Below are positions 9,047-16,601 of a stretch of 64,000 nucleotides of DNA, piece after piece. The stretch comes from an uncultured bacterium (GTDB taxonomy: Bacteria > Bacteroidota > Bacteroidia > Bacteroidales > Bacteroidaceae): the NCBI GenBank assembly GCA_905214795.1, contig CAJMNM010000008.1, forward strand, positions 29,254-93,253, read 5' to 3'. How positions within the stretch are numbered: position 1 is the stretch's first letter; the number at the start of each line of letters is the position of its first letter. The position numbers and the translations under genes are program-made. A model generated the notes under the pieces. That model did no database searches, had not been told where the DNA came from, and was given only the letters and a program-made list of their open reading frames with translations.

Positions 9047-10510
9047 ATGAAACAGTTGACAAAAACAATTTTTGGCGCGGCTCTTTTATTTCTGGCCGGA
9101 GCTGGAGTAATGGGGTTTGTTGAGGCGCCGTCAGCAACACACGACACTTCATCTACATCGCAGGTTTCAGGTCCGACAGGACTTGTTGATTTGACAAAGG
9201 CGGCCGAGACCTCAGTTAATGCCGTCGTGTATATTCGTGTAACAACTAACAGTAAGACCAAGACAGTTTCAGTTCAAGATCCTTTTTCTGATTTCTTCGG
9301 TGATTTCTTCGGATTTGGTCCTCAGCAACGTCAGATACAGACTCCTAAGAGAGAAGGTTCAGGTTCTGGTGTAATTATTTCATCAGATGGTTATATCGTA
9401 ACAAACAATCATGTGGTTAAAGATGCAGATGAATTGTTGGTTAAACTGAATGACAACAGAGAGTTTAAGGCTAGAATTATCGGTACGGATGAACAGACCG
9501 ATTTGGCGCTTATTAAAATAGAAGGTAAGGATTTCCCGACTTTGCCAATAGGTAATTCAGATGATTTGAAAATTGGTGAATGGGTGTTGGCTGTTGGTAA
9601 TCCGTTTAATTTGACTTCAACGGTAACTGCAGGTATCGTGAGTGCAAAAGCGCGTTCATTGGGAGCCAATACTGTTGAAAGCTTCATACAGACTGATGCT
9701 GCCATTAATCGTGGTAATTCAGGTGGTGCCCTTGTCAATCAGCGAGGAGAGTTGGTTGGTATCAATGCCATGTTGTATTCTCAGACAGGCTCTTATTCAG
9801 GTTATGGTTTTGCCATTCCTACAACACTGATGAATAAAGTAGTAAAAGATTTGAAAGAGTTTGGAGTAGTTCAGCGTGCATTGCTCGGTGTGCGTGGTAC
9901 AGACGTGTTGAATTATATTGATAGTGAAAAAGCTAAAGGAAACGAAGTTGATTTAGGTACAGTTTCCGGCGTGTATGTTGACTCTGTAGATCCTAATACA
10001 GCTGCAGAAGAAGCCGGACTGAAGAAAGGTGATGTCATAACAGCCATTGATGGAAAAGATATTTCAAAGATGGCCGAACTGCAGGAACTTGTTTTCAAGA
10101 AACGTCCGGGTGACAAAGTGAAGATTACTTATCTGCGTAACGGAAAAAAGAATTCTGCAAACGCTACTTTGCGTAACCAGCAAGGTACTACTAAGGTAAT
10201 GGAAGAGATGGATATGGATATGTTTGGTGCTGTATTGAAACCACTCGATAAAACCACGCTCGAGCAGCTTGATTTGTCATACGGTTTGGAAGTGGCAGCT
10301 ATCAAACGTGGCAAGATGTCTGAAGCCGGAGTGACAAAGGGCTTGATTATACTTATGGTAAACGATCGTCCTATGCGTACAGTTGAAGACTTTGAAGAAG
10401 CGGTGCGTGCTGCGAACCAGTCATCCGATAGAACATTGTGGCTTAGAGCAATGACTCAAAGTGGAGTTAAGAAGAGCCTTGTCATTGAACTTGACGATGA
10501 GAAAAAGTAA
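9047..10510 (+). CDS. HtrA/DegP-family periplasmic serine protease
   Basis: Do-family protease-chaperone of the periplasm that degrades misfolded envelope proteins. It has an N-terminal signal or anchor segment (about 8-24), a trypsin-like domain with catalytic H122 (TNNHVV), D152 (TDLALIKI) and S225 (GNSGGAL), then a first PDZ domain (about 285-375, KKGDVITAIDGKDI) and a second, more divergent PDZ domain (about 390-480, GLIILMVNDRPM). Length (487 aa) is typical. A long variable loop rich in Phe/Gly (DPFSDFFGDFFGF) precedes the catalytic domain, as in DegP LA loops. It is followed by a strong terminator and rpoD, both on the same strand. Confidence 0.96.
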   Translation: MKQLTKTIFGAALLFLAGAGVMGFVEAPSATHDTSSTSQVSGPTGLVDLTKAAETSVNAVVYIRVTTNSKTKTVSVQDPFSDFFGDFFGFGPQQRQIQTPKREGSGSGVIISSDGYIVTNNHVVKDADELLVKLNDNREFKARIIGTDEQTDLALIKIEGKDFPTLPIGNSDDLKIGEWVLAVGNPFNLTSTVTAGIVSAKARSLGANTVESFIQTDAAINRGNSGGALVNQRGELVGINAMLYSQTGSYSGYGFAIPTTLMNKVVKDLKEFGVVQRALLGVRGTDVLNYIDSEKAKGNEVDLGTVSGVYVDSVDPNTAAEEAGLKKGDVITAIDGKDISKMAELQELVFKKRPGDKVKITYLRNGKKNSANATLRNQQGTTKVMEEMDMDMFGAVLKPLDKTTLEQLDLSYGLEVAAIKRGKMSEAGVTKGLIILMVNDRPMRTVEDFEEAVRAANQSSDRTLWLRAMTQSGVKKSLVIELDDEKK

Positions 10511-10587
10511 TAATAAGATGAAGGGGTAGATAAGATTATTGCCCCCAAGTTCAGATGACCTTCATATAAATACGGTTCTATAATAAG

Positions 10588-10623
10588 AAAAGGTTATCCT
10601 CCTGGATGAGGATAACCTTTTTT
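10588..10623 (+). terminator. Intrinsic terminator after the HtrA gene
   Basis: A perfect 14-bp stem (AAAAGGTTATCCTC with its complement) around a 6-base loop is followed by a T run. It separates the protease from rpoD. Confidence 0.9.
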
Positions 10624-10659
10624 AGAAGCTAAAAATTTATGTGAAAATATACAAAAGAA

Positions 10660-10691
10660 TTGGGCCATATCTAAAAAATGTATTAACTTTG
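10660..10691 (+). promoter_or_regulatory. rpoD promoter
   Basis: TAACTTTG at 10684-10691 matches TAnnTTTG, with TTGG (10660-10663) 20 bases upstream as a near match to the TTTG -33 box. The start codon follows 23 bases after the -7 element. Confidence 0.6.
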
Positions 10692-10714
10692 TACGTTAAA
10701 TATACAAAAATAGA

Positions 10715-11578
10715 ATGAGACAATTAAAGATTACCAAAAGTATCACTAATCGTGAAAGTGCGTCTCTTGACAAATATCTTCAGGAAATCGGTCGTGAAGA
10801 CTTGATTACCGTTGAAGAAGAAGTTGAGTTGGCTCAACGTATCAGGAAAGGTGATCGTGTTGCACTTGAAAAACTGACGCGGGCAAATCTGCGTTTTGTG
10901 GTTTCAGTCGCAAAACAGTATCAGAACCAAGGCTTGAGTTTACCAGACTTGATTAATGAGGGTAACTTGGGATTGATAAAGGCGGCAGAGAAATTTGATG
11001 AAACAAGAGGATTCAAATTTATCAGTTACGCTGTATGGTGGATCCGTCAGTCTATTTTACAGGCTTTGGCTGAGCAAAGTCGTATAGTGCGCTTGCCGTT
11101 GAATCAGGTTGGTTCTTTGAATAAGATCAGTAAGGCTTTCAGCAAGTTTGAGCAGGAAAACGAGCGTCGCCCAAGTCCGGAAGAATTGGCCGATAAGCTG
11201 GATGTTCCGGTAGACAAAATTTCAGATACGCTAAGAATCAGTCCGCACAATCATATTTCTGTAGATGCGCCGTTTGTAGAAGGCGAGGATAACAGTTTGT
11301 TGGATGTGTTGGTTAATGATGATTCTCCAATGGCAGACCGTTCATTAGTGAATGAGTCTCTTTCACGCGAGATAGACCGTGCCTTGTCAACCTTGTCAGA
11401 TCGTGAAAAAGACATTATTCAGATGTTTTTCGGTATCAATCATCAGGAAATGACTCTTGAGGAAATCGGCGACAAATTCAATCTTACGCGTGAACGTGTC
11501 AGACAGATTAAAGAGAAAGCCATTCGCCGGTTGCGACAGAATACCAAAAGCAAGTTGTTGAAATCATATTTAGGATAA
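10715..11578 (+). CDS. rpoD: Primary RNA polymerase sigma factor
   Basis: Bacteroidetes-type primary sigma-70 factor that directs RNA polymerase to TTTG/TAnnTTTG promoters. Region 1.1 is absent, and the protein starts almost at region 1.2 (SLDKYLQEIGREDLIT), hence the short length of 287 aa. Region 2 follows with NLRFVVSVAKQYQ, LPDLINEGNLGLIKAAEKFD and the -10-melting YAVWWIRQSI. Region 3 covers about 130-205. Region 4.2 has the helix-turn-helix MTLEEIGDKFNLTRERVRQI near the C-terminus. Several -7 boxes of its expected type are found in this window. It is monocistronic, flanked by terminators. Confidence 0.97.
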   Translation: MRQLKITKSITNRESASLDKYLQEIGREDLITVEEEVELAQRIRKGDRVALEKLTRANLRFVVSVAKQYQNQGLSLPDLINEGNLGLIKAAEKFDETRGFKFISYAVWWIRQSILQALAEQSRIVRLPLNQVGSLNKISKAFSKFEQENERRPSPEELADKLDVPVDKISDTLRISPHNHISVDAPFVEGEDNSLLDVLVNDDSPMADRSLVNESLSREIDRALSTLSDREKDIIQMFFGINHQEMTLEEIGDKFNLTRERVRQIKEKAIRRLRQNTKSKLLKSYLG

Positions 11579-11590
11579 ATAAGAAAAGTG

Positions 11591-11619
11591 AAAAGCGGAC
11601 GTTTGTTCCGCTTTTTTTA
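11591..11619 (+). terminator. Intrinsic terminator after rpoD
   Basis: A 9-bp stem (AAAAGCGGA with TCCGCTTTT) and a short loop lead into a T-rich run just after the rpoD stop codon. Confidence 0.85.
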
Positions 11620-11681
11620 TTTTAAAAGTTTTATGCTCACAGAGAATTGTCTATCTTTGTGGAAATTTTGATTGAAAAGTT

Positions 11682-12128
11682 ATGAAAGTAAGCAAGATGC
11701 TGTTGCCGTGTCTGATAGCTTTGGTTTGTGGTGTTGGTTGCCTTACAGCCTCAGCAAAAGTAGAGCGGACAAAAGTTTATATGTTTGGATTCTCGGCTTC
11801 ATTTACCGATTCGCTGGTTTATATGACAGATATTCAGGAACTGGATAGCGCCTGGATTAATTCAAAATCAGATTTTTTGATTGACCGTCCCATATACAGT
11901 GACCAGTTTCAGACTTATTTGAAAGATAAGATTGGTGTAGAGGAATGTACAAGTGTAATATTTTTCAATACCAAGCGGAAAAAGCTGGAAGAAGAATTTA
12001 AGAAGGTAAAGAAACGCTATGAGGCAGATCCTTTACTGGTTATGAAATGGGTGACAAAAGATAATTTCAAATTTAAGGCTCCGGTATATTACGGAAGTGA
12101 CAATCTGGATCATAAACAAGACAAGTGA
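11682..12128 (+). CDS. Conserved secreted protein of unknown function
   Basis: Unrecognised 148-aa protein. It has a signal peptide (residues 1 to about 25, MKVSKMLLPCLIAL then a cut near ASA) and a mature part of about 120 residues rich in Lys/Asp, with the core VYMFGFSASFTDSLVYMTDIQ and a central basic helix (KRKKLEEEFKKVKKRY). No catalytic motif is visible. It is the first gene of the cassette that continues with the HprK-like kinase, whose ATG overlaps this stop codon (TGATG). The cassette context suggests co-expression, but a functional link to the kinase/peptidase/PqqD genes is not shown. Similar short secreted proteins are common in Bacteroidales. Confidence 0.8.
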   Translation: MKVSKMLLPCLIALVCGVGCLTASAKVERTKVYMFGFSASFTDSLVYMTDIQELDSAWINSKSDFLIDRPIYSDQFQTYLKDKIGVEECTSVIFFNTKRKKLEEEFKKVKKRYEADPLLVMKWVTKDNFKFKAPVYYGSDNLDHKQDK

Positions 12129-13018
12129 TGGATATTTTACGTTACCAGATTGCAGGACACTTTTGCGAGGTGGCATTTGATGATGTCGCTTATGGAGAAA
12201 GTCTGATGCCTTCTTATGCACCTTTCCGAACCACAGCCGAAGGCTCTACCTTGTTTCGAATGACGGTAGATAATGCTTTTCGTTTTACATCAAAAGGAAA
12301 AGAAGTAGGTCAGTTTGATTGTGGTGGTCACAATTTCGGTGTATATCTGCTTGATAATGGTGATTATCAGTTTGAAATCAGTAATGAAAAAGGAGTGTTG
12401 TGTGCTTTCCTTCAAGCCAATGCTGCTTTTACAGATAATAAAGTCGCTCTTGTGGGTAACACTTCTTCTGAGTGTCAGTTCGGGCTGAACAATGCTTTGA
12501 TGGTGGTCTATGCTTTTGCCGCGGCACCATATAAAACTCTGTTGATTCATTCCTCTGTTGTTAGCCAGAATGGAAAGGGGTATCTTTTTTTAGGTGTGAG
12601 CGGAACCGGCAAGAGTACACATTCCCGTTTATGGCTGAAATATATAGAGGGGAGTGAACTGATGAATGATGATAATCCTGTAGTGCGCATTGTTGATAAT
12701 GAACCTCGTGTTTATGGTTCTCCATGGAGTGGAAAGACACCGTGCTACCGGAATGTGATGGCGCCAATAGGTGGTTTTGTGCAGCTTCAGCAAAAACCGG
12801 AAAATAAGATTCGTCGTGCCGGGGTGCTTGATGCTTTTGCTTCGTTGCTTCCGTCTGTTTCGACTATGAAATGGGATAAGGTTATTTACGGGCAGATTTG
12901 CGATACCATTTCAGATTTAATCCGGCTTATACCAGTTTATTATTTGGGATGTTTGCCCGATGAGGCTGCTGCGCGCTTATGTCACGCAACAGTTGCACTA
13001 AATGAAAAACAACAATGA
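12128..13018 (+). CDS. HPr kinase-like / PEPCK-fold serine kinase
   Basis: 296-aa protein with an N-terminal domain of about 135 residues without recognised motifs and a C-terminal HprK-like nucleotide-binding domain. It shows an IHSSVV strand with His141 (the HxSxV strand of the family), Walker A GVSGTGKST at 156-164, an acidic pair in LMNDDNPVVRI (about 181-182) and the conserved WSGKTPCYRN loop (about 200-209). Proteins of this family act as kinases in some peptide-maturation clusters, for example on lasso peptides. The target here is unknown. The start is taken as ATG at 12128 rather than GTG at 12125 because the ATG overlaps the previous stop. The stop overlaps the next gene by 4 bases. 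Confidence 0.85.
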   Translation: MDILRYQIAGHFCEVAFDDVAYGESLMPSYAPFRTTAEGSTLFRMTVDNAFRFTSKGKEVGQFDCGGHNFGVYLLDNGDYQFEISNEKGVLCAFLQANAAFTDNKVALVGNTSSECQFGLNNALMVVYAFAAAPYKTLLIHSSVVSQNGKGYLFLGVSGTGKSTHSRLWLKYIEGSELMNDDNPVVRIVDNEPRVYGSPWSGKTPCYRNVMAPIGGFVQLQQKPENKIRRAGVLDAFASLLPSVSTMKWDKVIYGQICDTISDLIRLIPVYYLGCLPDEAAARLCHATVALNEKQQ

Positions 13019-13515
13019 GTTGCGCGATGTCAACAGATTCCATTATACGGCAAAGCAGCATGGTAATACCCAATGAAATTCTGCTCGAACAAGTTCGTCA
13101 GGCCATCCTGGCCGGACATACAGCAACCATCAATGTAAAAGGGTATAGCATGAGACCTTTTTTAGAAAACAATGCTGATAAGGTTGTGCTTAAAGCTTGT
13201 GAAAATCCACAGGTAGGCGATGCTGTTTTGGCTGAGGTCTCTCCTAAGAAATATGTGCTGCATCGCGTTATTATGCGAGATGGTGACCATTTGACATTAA
13301 TGGGAGACGGTAATTTACAAGGAACTGAAGATTGCAAGGTAAGTGATGTAATTGGTGTGGTCAGTTTCTATATTCATCGTGGTAAAAAGATACCGGCAGA
13401 TTTGCCGTCGTTGAAACGTCGCATTGCTTTATGGGGCAGATTGCGTCCCGTGAGACGATATTTATTGTTTATTTATAAAGTTCAGTTGAAGTTAAGAGAA
13501 AAATTATCATTATGA
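13015..13515 (+). CDS. S24/S26-type (signal-peptidase-like) peptidase
   Basis: 166-aa protein with the catalytic-serine box of the LexA/signal peptidase superfamily: S45 in the motif GYSMRPFL, the GDAVLAE strand and the HRV box (VLHRVI, H83) as in Sec11-like peptidases, which use a Ser-His pair instead of Ser-Lys. There is no clear membrane anchor at the N-terminus. A basic C-terminal segment (about 128-166) could bind membrane. It could cut the product of a small maturation system, or may act as a regulator. It is translationally coupled on both sides (4-base overlaps) to the kinase and the PqqD-like gene. Confidence 0.82.
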   Translation: MSCAMSTDSIIRQSSMVIPNEILLEQVRQAILAGHTATINVKGYSMRPFLENNADKVVLKACENPQVGDAVLAEVSPKKYVLHRVIMRDGDHLTLMGDGNLQGTEDCKVSDVIGVVSFYIHRGKKIPADLPSLKRRIALWGRLRPVRRYLLFIYKVQLKLREKLSL

Positions 13516-13778
13516 AAATAAAAGATGGATTTGAATTGCGTGAAGTCTGTGGAGAATATGTGATTCTTTCAAGTGGTATGGAAAATATAGATTTCAGCAA
13601 AATTATCAGTCTGAATGAAAGTGCGGCTTTTTTATGGAAGGCGGTTCAAGGCAAGGATTTCGACGAAGATTTGATGATTGAAGCGTTACTTGGCGAGTAT
13701 GATGTTGATCGCGATACTGCAGCCAATGATGTCCGTCAGGTGATTGCTTCGTGGAAAGAGATAGGCTTGATAGGGTGA
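13512..13778 (+). CDS. PqqD-family protein
   Basis: 88-aa protein of the PqqD fold, the precursor-recognition module (RRE) of peptide-modifying pathways. It has the typical N-terminal strand pairs (FELREVCGEYVILS, then ISLNESAAFLW), where 'LNESAAFLW' is the family hallmark, and C-terminal helices (VRQVIASWKEIGLIG). It overlaps the S26-like peptidase gene by 4 bases. With the neighbouring HprK-like kinase this recalls lasso or other RiPP clusters, but no radical SAM enzyme, cyclase or obvious precursor is nearby. Confidence 0.88.
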   Translation: MKIKDGFELREVCGEYVILSSGMENIDFSKIISLNESAAFLWKAVQGKDFDEDLMIEALLGEYDVDRDTAANDVRQVIASWKEIGLIG

Positions 13779-13784
13779 GTTTTT

Positions 13785-14147
13785 ATGGATATAGAATCAA
13801 TTCGGGGTTATTGTTTGTCTAAACCTATGGCGACGGAAGATTTTCCGTTTGACGATGATGTGCTGGCGTTTAGGGTGATGAACAAAATATTCGCATGTAT
13901 CAGTTTGAAAAATCCGGATTGGTTTTGTTTAAAGTGTAATCCCGATTATGCTATAGAATTGCGTGAACGTTATCCAAGTATTTCCGGTGCATGGCATTGG
14001 AATAAAAAATATTGGAATCAGTTGGCGCAAGGTAAGGATTTGTCTGATGATATGGTTCGTCAGTTGATAGATCATTCATACGATGAGGTTGTAAAGAAAC
14101 TTCCTTTAGCCTCTCGGGTGATGCTTGGAAAGTATGAAAAGAAGTAA
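13785..14147 (+). CDS. MmcQ/YjbR-family DNA-binding-like protein
   Basis: 120-aa protein of the MmcQ/YjbR family (CyaY-like fold). Typical features are the N-terminal IRGYCLSKPMATEDFPF, the central KIFACISL and CLKCNPDYAIELRERYP strands and helix, and the HWNKKYWNQL motif. Family members are small cytoplasmic proteins whose biochemical role is unsettled. The gene starts 6 bases after the PqqD-like stop and so is probably on the same transcript, but YjbR genes occur in many contexts and need not be part of the cassette's function. Confidence 0.9.
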   Translation: MDIESIRGYCLSKPMATEDFPFDDDVLAFRVMNKIFACISLKNPDWFCLKCNPDYAIELRERYPSISGAWHWNKKYWNQLAQGKDLSDDMVRQLIDHSYDEVVKKLPLASRVMLGKYEKK

Positions 14148-14320
14148 AATTAATAGCCGTTTTAACACACCTTATTTTATCGTAATAATTGATTTTATAT
14201 TTAAACATTCAATATTAGATGTGCTCGCACAATATTTTTCAATTCATATATAAAAAGATTTGTGAACACCGGCTAAACAAAAATAAGCTTTATATTATAT
14301 ATTAAACATTTTCCTAAAAA

Positions 14321-14800
14321 ACTCCTTCACCTCTTCACAATAGGGCGTAATTTGTTTATTATCTGTATAATATGTGTGAAGGACAATCCTTCACATCATA
14401 CATATAACGTTTAAGTTCCGTCTTTTATCCATCACAGAATTCTAACCGGTCGCAAAATGCTAAGAAACAGACCAAATATTCAGTTTTTATTAAGAAATTC
14501 TTACAAAAATCTGTAACCTGAACCGTAACCGTACAGAAAAATATTCCGATACGGTAACGGGCATCACCGTAACAGTGCGGAAAAATATTTGTAAAGTGCA
14601 GGATTGAATTCGTAACCGTACAGAAAAAAACTCGTAACCGTATGCGTTTTATAAAACCGGAGGTGAATGTGAAGGACCGGTGAAGGAGATGTGAAGGATA
14701 ACCCTTCACATTTAACTTCTTGTCTGTCTGAAACTTGCATGGCTTTGTGAAGGAGTAAGGCTGAAAAGTAAGAAAAAACCTCTATGGGGAAAATACAGGG
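14321..14800 (+). repeat. Dispersed CCTTCAC repeat element, copy A
   Basis: First of three copies of a repeat of about 480 bp (others at 34237-34729, inverted, and 52359-52846). Its left end carries CTCCTTCACCTCTTCACAA; its right end, read on the other strand, is CCTTACTCCTTCACAAAG, an imperfect terminal inverted repeat. Hairpins GTGAAGG..CCTTCAC sit at 14376-14394 and 14691-14709. The core has several CGTAACCGTAC blocks and two RGAAAAATATTY boxes. This copy lacks the GC-rich GGGCGCGCG outer end seen in the other two and is slightly more diverged, so it may be older. It fills most of the gap between the YjbR and TRIC genes. No protein coding is supported. Confidence 0.88.
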
Positions 14801-14879
14801 GACAAAAAATAATCTTTTTATACTGTATCAGCTGTATGTTTGTTGTATTATAGTGCGGTTCTGTTTGTATAATATGTTA

Positions 14880-14936
14880 TATGTACCCGTTGGCAGAGCT
14901 GAAAATGTGGTATTTAAATTTGTAAACGGGTACATA
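14880..14936. repeat. 12-bp perfect inverted repeat downstream of the TRIC gene
   Basis: TATGTACCCGTT (14880-14891) and AACGGGTACATA (14925-14936) are perfect complements separated by 33 bases, lying just beyond the 3' end of the minus-strand TRIC gene. It may help terminate that transcript or be a protein site; there is no T run, so terminator status is uncertain. Confidence 0.5.
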
Positions 14937-14961
14937 CTTTAATGTGACTTGATGTTTTAGC

Positions 14962-15633
14962 TTAATGATCTTCTTCGTCTCCTTTCAGTATCGGGAGTTG
15001 CCAATGATATTTTACTGCAAGGAGACGGATGGCTATCACCGCAAAGGCAGAAAGCAAGGCACTGATTTCTGCCGGAAAGTCGGCTTTGTAGCAGATAATA
15101 TAAACAATCCCGCCGAAGATGCATGCCACCGCATAAATGTCTTTGCGGAAAATGAGCGGCACTTCATTAATAAGAATATCGCGGATAACGCCACCGGCTG
15201 CACCAGTGATACTTCCCATAATAATAGCCATCCAAAGCGGGTAGTCCATATTGATGGTTTTTTCTATACCGATAATATTGAAAAGGGCCAGACCGATGGT
15301 GTCGAAAATGAACCACGTGCTTTGTTGTCTGATAATTTTTTTACCGAATAAAATAACCCATACCAATGCCAACGCACAACAGATGACATATATGGGGTTG
15401 GTCATCCAGAATGGAGGAATGCCTAACATGACGTCTCTCATTGTACCACCGCCAATGGCTGTGGCCATACCGACGATGTAGGCACCGAACCAATCGAAAT
15501 TTTTTGCGGAAGCCAATCGGATGCCCGAAATAGCGAATGCCATTGTGCCGATAAACTCTATAATGACGAAAGAGGTGGGGATACGTAATGTAGCCCCCAT
15601 CACTCTTAATATTTCATAGATTTGTTCTAACAT
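14962..15633 (-). CDS. TRIC-like cation channel family protein (UPF0126/YadS type)
   Basis: Small polytopic inner-membrane protein with two tandem halves of the UPF0126 family, now placed with trimeric intracellular cation channels. Each half has a glycine-rich motif: AIGGGTMRDVMLG (about residues 60-72) and AAGGVIRDIL (about 146-155). About seven hydrophobic helices are predicted by eye across 223 aa. Prokaryotic TRIC proteins form monovalent cation channels; the in vivo role here is unknown. The start overlaps the end of the hydroxyacid dehydrogenase gene by 7 bases, indicating an operon. Confidence 0.9.
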   Translation of the reverse strand: MLEQIYEILRVMGATLRIPTSFVIIEFIGTMAFAISGIRLASAKNFDWFGAYIVGMATAIGGGTMRDVMLGIPPFWMTNPIYVICCALALVWVILFGKKIIRQQSTWFIFDTIGLALFNIIGIEKTINMDYPLWMAIIMGSITGAAGGVIRDILINEVPLIFRKDIYAVACIFGGIVYIICYKADFPAEISALLSAFAVIAIRLLAVKYHWQLPILKGDEEDH

Positions 15634-16586
15634 AGATTGACAACATTTTGAGGTTCGCCTTTTATAAAAGCTGCGATGTTTGCCTCACAAAGTGTCATGA
15701 GGCGTTGTCTTGCTTCAACTGTGGCCCATGCTATATGAGGGGTGAGAAATACATTAGGAGCGGTCAGTAATGGATTGTCGGGTGTAGGTGGTTCTACGTC
15801 CAGAACGTCTGCGCCGTAAGCTGTCAGCTTACCTTGTCGTAAAGCGTCGGCAACTGCATGTTCGTCTACAAGAGGACCGCGTCCGGTATTGATAAGTATG
15901 GCCGATGATTTCATCAAATTCAGCCGTTCTTTATTGACTAAGTGGTGGGTGGAAGGGGTGAGTGGGCAATGCAATGTGATGATATCACATCCGGCAAACA
16001 GACTGTTCATATCATCTTTATGAATATCAGGTCCGCATTCTGTTTCTGTTTTAGAGGTAAATGCATGTATTTCCATTCCAAAGGCTTTTGCGATACGAGC
16101 TACTGCGTGTCCTATGTGTCCGAGACCGATAATACCGATTTTTTTTCCTGTAAGTTCAATAAGAGGATAGTCGGAATAACTGAAGTCAGCCTGTTGGCAC
16201 CATTTCCCGTTTTTATTTTCCTGTGCGTAATGTTCCACATGGTTGGTTATGGCCAGCAAGTGGGCAAAAACCATTTGCGCTACAGATTCTGTACTATATG
16301 ATGGAATGTTAGTTACGATGATGCCCTTTTGGCGCGCCGCTTCAATATCTACCACATTGTATCCTGTGGCTAATACTCCTATGTATTTCAACTGTGGCAA
16401 TTGGTTGATGACCTCTGCTTTCAGAGGGGTCTTGTTGGTGAGTAATATTTCAGCCTCGGCAGCACGTGTCACAATATCAGCTTCGGAAGTGCGCGGATAT
16501 ACAGTCAGATCGCCCAGGTGTTTTATGCCATTCCATGACAGGTCGCCAGGATTGAGGGTGTATCCGTCTAAAACAACTATTTTCAT
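15627..16586 (-). CDS. D-2-hydroxyacid dehydrogenase (glycerate dehydrogenase-like)
   Basis: NAD(P)-dependent oxidoreductase of the D-isomer 2-hydroxyacid family. The substrate domain (1-100 and about 285-319) flanks a Rossmann domain with GLGHIGHAVARIAKAFG (GxGxxG). The catalytic Arg lies in NTGRGPLVDEHAV, with the Glu in DVLDVEPP and the His in LTPHIAWAT. Length (319 aa) and the Trp after the catalytic His resemble glycerate dehydrogenase/hydroxypyruvate reductase (HprA-like); the exact substrate cannot be fixed from sequence. It lies between the T9SS plug gene (15-base gap) and the TRIC gene on the same strand. Confidence 0.92.
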   Translation of the reverse strand: MKIVVLDGYTLNPGDLSWNGIKHLGDLTVYPRTSEADIVTRAAEAEILLTNKTPLKAEVINQLPQLKYIGVLATGYNVVDIEAARQKGIIVTNIPSYSTESVAQMVFAHLLAITNHVEHYAQENKNGKWCQQADFSYSDYPLIELTGKKIGIIGLGHIGHAVARIAKAFGMEIHAFTSKTETECGPDIHKDDMNSLFAGCDIITLHCPLTPSTHHLVNKERLNLMKSSAILINTGRGPLVDEHAVADALRQGKLTAYGADVLDVEPPTPDNPLLTAPNVFLTPHIAWATVEARQRLMTLCEANIAAFIKGEPQNVVNLC

Positions 16587-16601
16587 CTTTTTTGTATAAG
16601 T

